DNA of 5,428 bases, from NCBI GenBank assembly GCA_938037005.1, contig CALHVR010000091.1, positions 1-5,428 on the forward strand. The letters are read 5' to 3'. Under the pieces are notes generated by a model that was not told the DNA's origin, searched no databases, and worked only from the letters and a program-made list of their open reading frames with translations. Below, one piece after another: positions 1 through 5,413 of the stretch (its first letter is position 1; every line of letters begins with the position of its first letter). Made by a program: the position numbers and the translations under genes. The DNA comes from an uncultured Leptotrichiaceae bacterium. Lineage in GTDB: Bacteria; Fusobacteriota; Fusobacteriia; Fusobacteriales; Leptotrichiaceae.

Positions 1-2444
1 AATCCAATTTCAAAAATAGTCTTTTTACTATTTCTCATCGACAATGAATAAAACAATTGCGAGAATGTAAGAACGATAAACGCCATTGTCCTTCCATAAA
101 TAACAGCTTCCTCTCCATCTAATCCATGATGCTTCCATCCTAAATAAAACGCAATTAATGTTAAAATACCAATTAACGTTCCACCAACAATAGCTCTCAT
201 TCCTGCACCACCAGCAAAAAAGCTCTCTTTAGGATTTCTAGGCTTTCTACTCATAACATCTTTATCTCCAGGATCTACTCCCAATGAAATTGCTGGTAAT
301 GTATCTGTTACTAAATTTACCCATAATAATTGTATTGCAACTAACGGTAACTGCCAATTAAATAATGTCGCTAAAAATACACAAATAACTTCCCCTAAAT
401 TACATGAAAGTAAAAACATTATTGTTTTTTTAATATTATTGTAAATATTTCTACCTTCTTCAATTGCGTGAACTATTGTCGTAAAATTGTCATCTGTTAA
501 AATCATATCGCTTGCACCTTTTGAAACATCCGTTCCTGTAATTCCCATTGCCACTCCAATGTCTGCAAATTTTAATGAAGGTGCATCATTCACTCCATCT
601 CCCGTCATTGAAACAATATTACCTTGTTCTTTAAATGCTTTAACAATTTTAACTTTATGTTCTGGTGAAACTCTTGCAAACACTCTATATTTATTAATAT
701 CATTTGTAAATTGTTCATCTGATAATTCATCAATTTCAGCTCCAGTTAAACTTTGGCTTAAATCAGTAGCAATCCCCAATTCCTTAGCTATTGCAACTGC
801 TGTGTTTTTATGATCCCCCGTAATCATAACCGGTGTAATTCCTGCTTTTTTTGCTTCAATTATAGAATCTTTAACTTCCATTCTTGGAGGGTCAATCATT
901 CCAACAATTCCAACTACAACTAAGTCTTTTTCCATTTCCTCTACAGCAATCTCATTATCTACATCTTTAAATGCTACACCTAAAACTCTTAAAGCAGAAT
1001 TTGACATTTTTTCTGCTTCATTTAAAATAGTATTTTTTATCTCTTCTGTCAATTCAATAATATTTCCATTCGCTAAAACTTTATTAGCTCTAACCAATAT
1101 ATTGTCAATAGCACCTTTTGTATGAACTCTAAATTTACCATTTTCTTCATTTAAAGTTGACATTAATTTTCTATCTGAATCAAATGGATTTTCTCCAACT
1201 CTAGGATGCTCTTCATTTAATACGTTTTTCGTTAAATTAAATTTATCTCCTAAAACAATTAAAGCTACTTCTGTTGGATCACCGACATCTTGTCCACTAT
1301 CAATAGATGCATCCGAACATAAAACAAACGATTTAATTAACTCTTTTTCATCTTTATCTGCTACAAAATTTCTTCCAGTTGTAGGAACATCTTTTAAATT
1401 ATTTAAAGTGTAAGTTTTTACAACCGTCATTTTATTTTGTGTTAATGTCCCTGTTTTATCAGAACATATAATATTTACAGCTCCTAATGTTTCAACTGCT
1501 GGTAATTTCCTAACAATCGCATGTATTTTAGACATCCTAGTTACACCTATTGACAATACTATTGCAACTATCGCAACTAAGCCTTCAGGAATTGCAGCTA
1601 CAGCTAAACTTATTGCTGTCATAAACATTTCTAACACTGGTCTTCCTTGTATTAAACCAATTATAAATATTACAAAACATATTATTAATGCCATGTATCC
1701 TAGACTTTTTCCAAGCTCATCTAATTTTATTTGTAAAGGAGTTAAATTTTCATTATCTTCATCTAATATTTTTGCAATTTTACCTATTTCTGTTTCCATC
1801 GCTGTACCAACTATAACAGCTTCTCCTCTTCCATAAGTTGCCATTGTAGACATAAATACCATGTTTTCTTTATCGCCTACTCCTATTTTCTCATCACTTG
1901 TTATAAAATTAGAATTTTTTTCACTTGGAAGTGATTCTCCAGTTAATGCCGACTCTTCAATTTGTAAATTAACTGTTTCTATTAATCTTGCATCCGCTGG
2001 AATAAATCTTCCTGCATCTATTATTAAAATATCTCCAGGTACTAATTCTTCTGAACTCACTTCAACAACTTCACCATTTCTTCTTACTAAACTTTTTGGA
2101 GTTGTCATTTGTTGTAGTGCTTCCAACGCTTTTTCAGCTTTACTTTCTTGTACTACACCGACTATCGCATTTATAAATACTACTAATAAAATTATTATAG
2201 CATCCGTAATACCTTCTAAACCATGTGCTATAACATTTACTACTGCAGCACCTATCAACACATAAATTAATACATCTTTTAATTGAGCTAAAAATAATTC
2301 TAGCAAACTTTTTTTTGCCTTACTTTTTAGTTTATTATATCCATATTTTTCTAATCTTTTTTGCACTTCTTCTATGCTTAACCCCTCTTTTGGATCAACA
2401 TTTAATTCATTTAAAACTTGCTCTTGTGATTTTGTAAACCACAT
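1..2444 (-). CDS. Calcium-transporting P-type ATPase (P2-type, PacL/PMCA-like), C-terminus beyond the window
   Basis: Inner-membrane pump that couples ATP hydrolysis to export of Ca2+ from the cytoplasm, with an aspartyl-phosphate intermediate. The minus-strand frame is open from ATG at 2444-2442 to the left edge (814 codons, no stop). Visible in order: cation-ATPase N-terminal domain (about 1-55), M1-M2 (about 57-99), actuator-domain TGES at 168-171, M3 (about 251-266), M4 with VAAIPEG (E287), phosphorylation motif DKTGT with D329, nucleotide-domain KGA at 443-445, hinge motif TGDGVND at 614-620, M5 with NLGE (N682, E685), M6 with NLVTD (N710, T713, D714), M7 and M8 (Q796). These match the SERCA Ca2+ ligands E309, N768, E771, N796, T799 and D800; Q796 stands near SERCA E908. 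Family members are about 870-900 residues, so roughly M9-M10 are missing because of the window edge, not a mutation. The start is supported by GAGGTGGAG four bases upstream. Ca2+ specificity is inferred from ligand residues; Mn2+ is possible. Confidence 0.95.
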   Translation of the reverse strand, partial: MWFTKSQEQVLNELNVDPKEGLSIEEVQKRLEKYGYNKLKSKAKKSLLELFLAQLKDVLIYVLIGAAVVNVIAHGLEGITDAIIILLVVFINAIVGVVQESKAEKALEALQQMTTPKSLVRRNGEVVEVSSEELVPGDILIIDAGRFIPADARLIETVNLQIEESALTGESLPSEKNSNFITSDEKIGVGDKENMVFMSTMATYGRGEAVIVGTAMETEIGKIAKILDEDNENLTPLQIKLDELGKSLGYMALIICFVIFIIGLIQGRPVLEMFMTAISLAVAAIPEGLVAIVAIVLSIGVTRMSKIHAIVRKLPAVETLGAVNIICSDKTGTLTQNKMTVVKTYTLNNLKDVPTTGRNFVADKDEKELIKSFVLCSDASIDSGQDVGDPTEVALIVLGDKFNLTKNVLNEEHPRVGENPFDSDRKLMSTLNEENGKFRVHTKGAIDNILVRANKVLANGNIIELTEEIKNTILNEAEKMSNSALRVLGVAFKDVDNEIAVEEMEKDLVVVGIVGMIDPPRMEVKDSIIEAKKAGITPVMITGDHKNTAVAIAKELGIATDLSQSLTGAEIDELSDEQFTNDINKYRVFARVSPEHKVKIVKAFKEQGNIVSMTGDGVNDAPSLKFADIGVAMGITGTDVSKGASDMILTDDNFTTIVHAIEEGRNIYNNIKKTIMFLLSCNLGEVICVFLATLFNWQLPLVAIQLLWVNLVTDTLPAISLGVDPGDKDVMSRKPRNPKESFFAGGAGMRAIVGGTLIGILTLIAFYLGWKHHGLDGEEAVIYGRTMAFIVLTFSQLFYSLSMRNSKKTIFEIG

Positions 2445-2448
2445 ATTT

Positions 2449-2457
2449 CTCCACCTC
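2449..2457 (-). promoter_or_regulatory. Ribosome-binding site of the calcium ATPase gene
   Basis: On the minus strand this reads GAGGTGGAG, a strong match to the anti-Shine-Dalgarno sequence. It lies four bases before the ATG and fixes that start. Confidence 0.85.
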
Positions 2458-2507
2458 TATTTTTGTATTTACATTTTTATTTGGTATGTATAAACCTTCG
2501 TCTAATT

Positions 2508-2536
2508 ATTATAACAAATTTTTATATAAATATCTA
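2508..2536 (-). promoter_or_regulatory. Sigma-70 type promoter of the calcium ATPase gene
   Basis: On the minus strand there is TAGATA (-35, 4 of 6 matches; plus-strand 2531-2536), a 17-base spacer, and a perfect TATAAT (-10; plus-strand 2508-2513). A TG one base before the -10 makes it an extended -10 promoter. Transcription would begin near 2501, giving a leader of about 56 bases before the ATG. Confidence 0.65.
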
Positions 2537-2566
2537 CTTTTTATTATGTGTAAATAATTATGATGA

Positions 2567-2586
2567 AGTTAGAAATTAAACTAACT
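2567..2586. repeat. Inverted repeat between the divergent promoters (candidate operator)
   Basis: AGTTAG (2567-2572) and its exact reverse complement CTAACT (2581-2586) are separated by eight A/T bases, making a 20-bp dyad. It lies between the two -35 boxes, about 21 bases from the adhesin -35 and 30 bases from the ATPase -35. Size and spacing suit a dimeric repressor or activator, but six-base arms in very AT-rich DNA can arise by chance. No known operator consensus was recognised. Confidence 0.3.
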
Positions 2587-2607
2587 ACACTTATTTTAAA
2601 ATATTTT

Positions 2608-2636
2608 TTGCAAATTAAAATTAATTAAGGTATAAT
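2608..2636 (+). promoter_or_regulatory. Sigma-70 type promoter of the trimeric autotransporter gene
   Basis: TTGCAA (-35, 5 of 6 matches; 2608-2613), a 17-base spacer and a perfect TATAAT (-10; 2631-2636). The A/T tracts just upstream (2591-2607, including the palindrome ATTTTAAAAT at 2593-2602) resemble an UP element. Predicted transcription start is near 2643, leaving an untranslated leader of about 79 bases. By consensus this is the strongest promoter in the window. Confidence 0.8.
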
Positions 2637-2670
2637 CATAATAAATGGAAAGAAAATAAAGTATTACAAC

Positions 2671-2677
2671 AAAGGAG
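2671..2677 (+). promoter_or_regulatory. Orphan Shine-Dalgarno-like site in the adhesin leader
   Basis: AAAGGAG is a better Shine-Dalgarno match than the site directly before the adhesin ATG, yet it lies 44 bases upstream of it and no ATG or GTG follows at usable distance. The nearest in-range unusual start (ATT at 2682) would give only five codons. It may act as a ribosome standby site, stabilise the leader, or be a relic. The pattern is clear but the function is unknown. Confidence 0.4.
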
Positions 2678-2706
2678 AACAATTACGATTATAATTTGAT
2701 TTTAAT

Positions 2707-2712
2707 AAGGGG
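2707..2712 (+). promoter_or_regulatory. Ribosome-binding site of the trimeric autotransporter gene
   Basis: AAGGGG lies nine bases before ATG 2722. It is weaker than the AGGAG-type sites elsewhere in the window. It supports M1 as the start rather than the in-frame ATG at 2737, which would remove the signal peptide's lysines. Confidence 0.65.
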
Positions 2713-2721
2713 TAGATTCCA

Positions 2722-2781
2722 ATGACAATAAAAAAAATGTTGATTTTATCATTGTGTATTAGTTCTGCTATTAGTTTTTCT
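2722..2781 (+). other. Sec signal peptide of the adhesin
   Basis: Residues 1-20 have a basic start (K4, K5), a hydrophobic stretch (M6 to about A16) and small residues before a predicted cut after S20, followed by the acidic pair D21-D22. C12 lies in the core, but the preceding residue is Leu, so it is not a lipobox. The peptide is short and lacks the extended N-terminal region found on many proteobacterial autotransporters. Confidence 0.8.
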
Positions 2782-5262
2782 GATGACACCACTAATCCAC
2801 AAATAACAAAAGAAGAAGTAAAAAAAATGATAGAGGATGCTGTAAAGGCTCAAACTGAAAAGATAACTAGATTACAAACATCTGTTTTAAAAAATGCTCA
2901 AGATATTGACAAAAATAAAATAAAGTATTTTAGTGCTAAAATGGGATTAGGTGGTGGAGGTAATGCCGATAATGACGGAGCTAAAGGACCTTTATCATTA
3001 GCTATAGGAGCAAATACAGAAGCTAATGGAGGTAGTGCTATAGCTATGGGAAATCATTCAACAGCTGAAGGTTTTGGGGCTATCTCTATAGGTTATAATT
3101 CTAAATCATTAAATGTAGCATCAACTGCCATAGGATATAATGCAATAGTAAGTAAAAATAATACCAATGGATTAGCTATAGGAGTCAATACGGAAGCGTT
3201 GGGGAAAAGTTCTATGACTTTAGGACTATTTTCTAGTGCTACTGGATTAAGATCAGCATCTATTGGTTATGGGGCTGAGTCAAGAGGTAACTCTTCTTTA
3301 GCTCTTGGAGATTACGCTATTGTAAACGGAGATTCAGGTATTGCTATAGGTAAAAATTCTTTGTTATCTGAAAATTCAGAATCTTCAATAGCTTTAGGGT
3401 CTGCTGCATATATAGGGAAAAGAAAAGAGGTATCTTCTTCTGCTATTATAGACAGTGGTAATGGTAGTGTAGTTGATGGAAATAATACTGCTTCTACTGG
3501 AACTCCAGGATCTGTTAGAACTAAAGCAACTGAATATACTCAAATGAATCCAGCTCCAGAAAGAGTTCACAATAATTCTATTGCAATAGGTTTAAGTGCA
3601 AAAGTATATGGTTATCAATCAATAGCAATAGGAGGAACTACAGAAGCATCTAAAAGTGATTCAGTTGCTATCGGTACAGGTGCAGAATCTAGAGGGCATT
3701 TTTCAAGTGCTTTAGGATCACAAGCAATAGCAAATAGTGATTATTCAATAGCTTTAGGTCGTTTTACATATGCTAAAAATAAGAAATCAATAACAATAGG
3801 TGATAATTCAAGAGTTGAAGTAGATGGTGGTATATCACTTGGTTCAACTTCATTTAATAATAGAAGTACAGAAATTTTAGGTTATGATTTTTCAGAGAAA
3901 CATACTAAACTTACTGTTGATGCAACAGATGCAAATAAACTTAAAATGGAATTACAAGGTGAGATGAAAACTAAATATGAAGCCTTAGATGCTGAAGTTA
4001 AACCTTTACAACAATTATTTGATCAAGAAGAAGAAAAATACAATAAACTTGTTAAACAAAGAGATACAATTTATACTATTAAAGTTAAAGAAGCTGAACT
4101 TAAAAATTTAACGAGTAGTATAGCTAATGAAACGGCAACTGCTAAAAAGCAAAAGCTTGAAGAAGAAAAAACAAAATTAGAAGCAGAATTAAATAAAGAT
4201 AAAGAAACTTTAAAAGAACTTGAAACAAGTTCTGGTTTGACAAATGAAGAAGAAGTAAAAAACGAAGTTTTAAAACAATCTGAAGAGGTTGAAAAGAAAT
4301 TAGATGCTTTAGATAAGAAAAAAGCAGAAAGAAATAAGGTTGTTTCTACATGGAAAGGAACATCTGGTGCACTTTCTATTGGTAATGAGTCTATGGGTGT
4401 TACTCGTCAAATAATAGGAGTTGCAGCAGGGATTTCAGATACTGATGCTGTAAATGTGGCTCAATTAAGAAGTATGAATATACATTTAATAGGTGATTCT
4501 GGAGAAACAAGATATACATTAGCTAATAAAAATCCTTTAAAATTTGAAGGAGAAAATGGAATAGTAACTAAGGTAGAAGATGGTAAGGTTAAAATATCTC
4601 TTAATATTAATGATAAGAATTTAACTGTTACAAAACCTAAAGAAGATGAAACAGTAAGCCCTAAATTAGATTTAAGTGATGCTATAAAGGAAAAAATAGA
4701 AAAATTAGAAAATGTAGCAATAAAAGCAGGAACAGGAATAGATGTAGAAACATCAAAGGAATCTGGAACAACGACTTATACTATAAATGCTGATTTAAGT
4801 AGCGTTGAAGGTAAAATAGCAACAAATACCAAAAATATTGAGGCGCTTGAAAAGAAAATTTCTAATACTTCAAGTAATGAAAAGATGAAAGAAATAGAAA
4901 ATAAGAGTTATTCTGGAATTTCAAATGCTATTGCTATGGCAAATTTACCATTTTCAACAAAAGCTAAATTTAGTATAGCTGCTGGTTATGGAACATATAT
5001 GGGAAATCATTCATTGGCTGTAGGTATTATGAGTAATAAAGACTTTGTGAATTATAAAGCGAGTTTAAGTTTGAATAATAAAGGAAATTTGGGTCTTGGT
5101 TTAGGTATAGCTTATACATTTGATGTAAATGATGAAGAAAAAGTTAAGTTAAATAAAGAGTTAGCAAGACTTAATCAATTAGAAAAAGAAAGTAAAGAAA
5201 AAGATAAAAGAATAAATGATTTAGAGAAAAAATTGGAAGAAATTTTAAATAAATTAAAATAA
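2722..5262 (+). CDS. Trimeric autotransporter adhesin (YadA-like, type Vc secretion)
   Basis: Surface adhesin that should form a homotrimer and insert its own C-terminal barrel in the outer membrane with help from the BAM complex. Domain order (residues of 846): signal peptide 1-20 with K4-K5, hydrophobic core and likely cleavage at SFS/DD; helix 26-70; KYFSAK and NADNDGA lead-in; beta-roll head of about 17 SxAIG-type repeats (91-374) with a loop insertion at 227-284; long helical insertion about 390-540; a last head repeat (SGALSIGN, 548-555); neck 561-583 (TRQIIGVAAG, then DTDAVNVAQL); beta-rich stalk about 584-690; short coiled coil about 691-727; YadA anchor 731-800 (GISNAIAMANLPF, four strands, ending YTF); C-terminal heptad helix 801-846. 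No extended signal-peptide region is present. It has its own promoter upstream and terminator downstream, so it is probably monocistronic. The ligand cannot be read from the sequence; binding to host surfaces or other bacteria is the usual role of the family. The extra tail and the insertion are atypical. Confidence 0.95.
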   Translation: MTIKKMLILSLCISSAISFSDDTTNPQITKEEVKKMIEDAVKAQTEKITRLQTSVLKNAQDIDKNKIKYFSAKMGLGGGGNADNDGAKGPLSLAIGANTEANGGSAIAMGNHSTAEGFGAISIGYNSKSLNVASTAIGYNAIVSKNNTNGLAIGVNTEALGKSSMTLGLFSSATGLRSASIGYGAESRGNSSLALGDYAIVNGDSGIAIGKNSLLSENSESSIALGSAAYIGKRKEVSSSAIIDSGNGSVVDGNNTASTGTPGSVRTKATEYTQMNPAPERVHNNSIAIGLSAKVYGYQSIAIGGTTEASKSDSVAIGTGAESRGHFSSALGSQAIANSDYSIALGRFTYAKNKKSITIGDNSRVEVDGGISLGSTSFNNRSTEILGYDFSEKHTKLTVDATDANKLKMELQGEMKTKYEALDAEVKPLQQLFDQEEEKYNKLVKQRDTIYTIKVKEAELKNLTSSIANETATAKKQKLEEEKTKLEAELNKDKETLKELETSSGLTNEEEVKNEVLKQSEEVEKKLDALDKKKAERNKVVSTWKGTSGALSIGNESMGVTRQIIGVAAGISDTDAVNVAQLRSMNIHLIGDSGETRYTLANKNPLKFEGENGIVTKVEDGKVKISLNINDKNLTVTKPKEDETVSPKLDLSDAIKEKIEKLENVAIKAGTGIDVETSKESGTTTYTINADLSSVEGKIATNTKNIEALEKKISNTSSNEKMKEIENKSYSGISNAIAMANLPFSTKAKFSIAAGYGTYMGNHSLAVGIMSNKDFVNYKASLSLNNKGNLGLGLGIAYTFDVNDEEKVKLNKELARLNQLEKESKEKDKRINDLEKKLEEILNKLK
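3253..3351 (+). repeat. Duplicated head block, first copy
   Basis: Residues 178-210 align without gaps to residues 314-346: cores SASIG/SVAIG, identical GAESRG, cores SSLALG/SSALG, then YAIVN/QAIAN and SGIAIG/YSIALG. The two blocks are 136 residues apart. This suggests the head grew by duplication of a multi-repeat unit and not only of single repeats. Confidence 0.5.
3400..3573 (+). other. Hydrophilic loop insertion in the beta-roll head
   Basis: Residues 227-284 interrupt the 14-residue repeat rhythm between SSIALG (221-226) and NSIAIG (285-290). The stretch is rich in Ser, Thr, Asn and Gly, has a basic patch KRK (233-235), and contains no repeat core or clear helix. In a trimeric beta-roll it would protrude as three loops and could be a ligand- or antibody-facing site. 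I recognise no domain in it. Confidence 0.6.
3661..3759 (+). repeat. Duplicated head block, second copy
   Basis: Residues 314-346 are the partner of residues 178-210. GAESRG is identical in both, and the three flanking SxAIG cores are in the same register. At DNA level the copies have diverged by many synonymous and non-synonymous changes. Confidence 0.5.
3889..4341 (+). other. Long helical, coiled-coil-rich insertion between head and neck of the adhesin
   Basis: Residues about 390-540 are dominated by Lys, Glu, Leu and Ala, with almost no Gly or Pro from 414 to 504 (P428 is the exception) and a break at SSGLT (503-507). In the family, the last head repeat normally runs through a short loop into the segment ending TWK.T.GA and then the neck. 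Here ILGYDF (385-390) and STWKGTSGALSIGN (542-555) are both present, but this large helical segment lies between them. It could extend the fibre as a stalk or project sideways as a coiled-coil hairpin. Confidence 0.75.
4402..4470 (+). other. YadA-type neck motif of the adhesin
   Basis: Residues 561-583 read TRQIIGVAAG, then ISDTDAVNVAQLR. This matches the conserved neck that narrows the wide beta-roll head to the stalk and holds the three chains together. It follows directly after the last head repeat SGALSIGN (548-555). Confidence 0.9.
4912..5121 (+). other. YadA C-terminal membrane anchor
   Basis: Residues 731-800 begin with the GISNAIAMANLPF helix, followed by four amphipathic strands (about 748-757, 762-770, 776-786, 789-800), ending GIAYTF. 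Three chains together would make a 12-stranded barrel. The pattern AGYGTYMGNHSLAVG is the typical first hairpin of the family. Confidence 0.92.
5122..5259 (+). other. C-terminal heptad-repeat tail after the membrane anchor
   Basis: Residues 801-846 continue past the final strand. A heptad pattern fits with core positions L810, E813, L817, L820, S824, K827, I831, L834, L838, I841 and L845, so most are hydrophobic. Since the anchor's last strand ends on the periplasmic side, the tail should form a three-stranded coiled coil in the periplasm. Classical YadA-type proteins end on the aromatic residue of the last strand. Confidence 0.8.
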
Positions 5263-5271
5263 ACACTACAT

Positions 5272-5310
5272 TAAATGTTATAGTTCAAGGACTATAACAT
5301 TTATGTTTTT
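5272..5310 (+). terminator. Intrinsic terminator of the adhesin gene
   Basis: A perfect 13-bp inverted repeat, TAAATGTTATAGT (5272-5284) and ACTATAACATTTA (5291-5303), with a six-base loop TCAAGG, is followed by TGTTTTT (5304-5310). It starts nine bases after the adhesin stop codon. The stem is A/T-rich but long and without mismatch. The reverse strand lacks a T-run after the stem, so it should act only rightward. Confidence 0.8.
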
Positions 5311-5336
5311 ATGGAATAAAATTTTAAAAAGGAAGG

Positions 5337-5388
5337 AACTTTCCGTATATATGTGGAAAAAGTTGTTATTGAAAAAAACTTTTTTCAA
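5337..5388 (+). promoter_or_regulatory. Structured leader before the next gene (overlapping hairpins)
   Basis: Three pairings compete. Hairpin 1 joins AACTTTCC (5337-5344) to GGAAA and GTT (5355-5364), extended by G-U and A-U pairs at 5345-5354. Hairpin 2 joins GAAAAAGTT (5356-5364) to AACTTTTTTC (5377-5386) with one bulge. Hairpin 3 is TTGAAAAA/TTTTTCAA (5369-5388) with a tight loop. Hairpin 2 excludes both 1 and 3. No clear promoter was found between the terminator and this region, and no T-run follows, so any control would act on translation or RNA stability. This is speculative; A/T-rich DNA often folds this way by chance. Confidence 0.3.
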
Positions 5389-5401
5389 GGTATTCTATAT
5401 T

Positions 5402-5407
5402 AAGGAG
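5402..5407 (+). promoter_or_regulatory. Ribosome-binding site of the next gene
   Basis: AAGGAG lies six bases before ATG 5414, an ideal arrangement that supports a real start there. Confidence 0.75.
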
Positions 5408-5413
5408 CATATA

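Larger units (their letters stand above)
2992..3843 (+). repeat. YadA head repeats (about 17 copies of a 14-16 residue SxAIG motif)
   Basis: Each copy carries a core such as SLAIG, SAIAMG, GAISIG, SASIG, SSLALG, SGIAIG, NSIAIG, SVAIG, SIALG or SITIG. Core ends lie near residues 95, 110, 124, 138, 154, 168, 182, 196, 210, 226, 290, 304, 318, 332, 346, 360 and 374. The regular step of about 14 residues is the signature of the left-handed beta-roll of the YadA head. Copies are well diverged at DNA level, so slippage is unlikely to be frequent. The step from 226 to 290 is the loop insertion. Confidence 0.9.

Noticed and set aside
487..813. Open reading frame on the plus strand (108 codons)
   Set aside because: It lies wholly opposite the calcium ATPase, whose conserved TGDGVND region and phosphatase domain explain the bases. 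It has no ribosome-binding site and its translation is a low-complexity Leu/Ser/Thr mix.
1861..2265. Open reading frame on the plus strand (134 codons)
   Set aside because: It is antisense to the ATPase actuator domain and M1-M2 region. The composition is typical of a shadow frame, and there is no ribosome site before its ATG.
2645..2659. Four-codon leader peptide (ATG GAA AGA AAA TAA) at the predicted adhesin transcript start
   Set aside because: The ATG is only about two bases from the predicted transcription start and has no ribosome site, so translation is unlikely.
2755..2757. Cys12 as a lipoprotein attachment residue in the adhesin signal peptide
   Set aside because: The preceding residue is Leu, where a lipobox needs Gly, Ala or Ser. 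The cysteine is also inside the hydrophobic core, with a better cleavage site after S20.
2992..3843. CRISPR-like or phase-variable repeat array
   Set aside because: The repeats are at protein level (SxAIG) and strongly diverged in DNA. There are no constant direct repeats with spacers and no long homopolymer or short tandem repeat in the coding sequence.
3889..4341. Horizontal acquisition of the coiled-coil segment, judged from more CTT leucine codons than in the head
   Set aside because: About 6 of 18 leucine codons are CTT against about 2 of 17 in the head. The counts are too small, and other codon use and base composition match the rest of the gene.
5317..5322. TAAAAT as a -10 box for the last gene
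   Set aside because: The -35 position (5294-5299, ATAACA) is poor and falls inside the terminator stem. A start here cannot be excluded but is not supported.
5369..5396. Promoter TTGAAA-N16-TATTCT before the last gene
   Set aside because: Transcription would begin at about 5403, inside the ribosome-binding site, leaving no functional Shine-Dalgarno sequence. The match is probably due to A/T richness.
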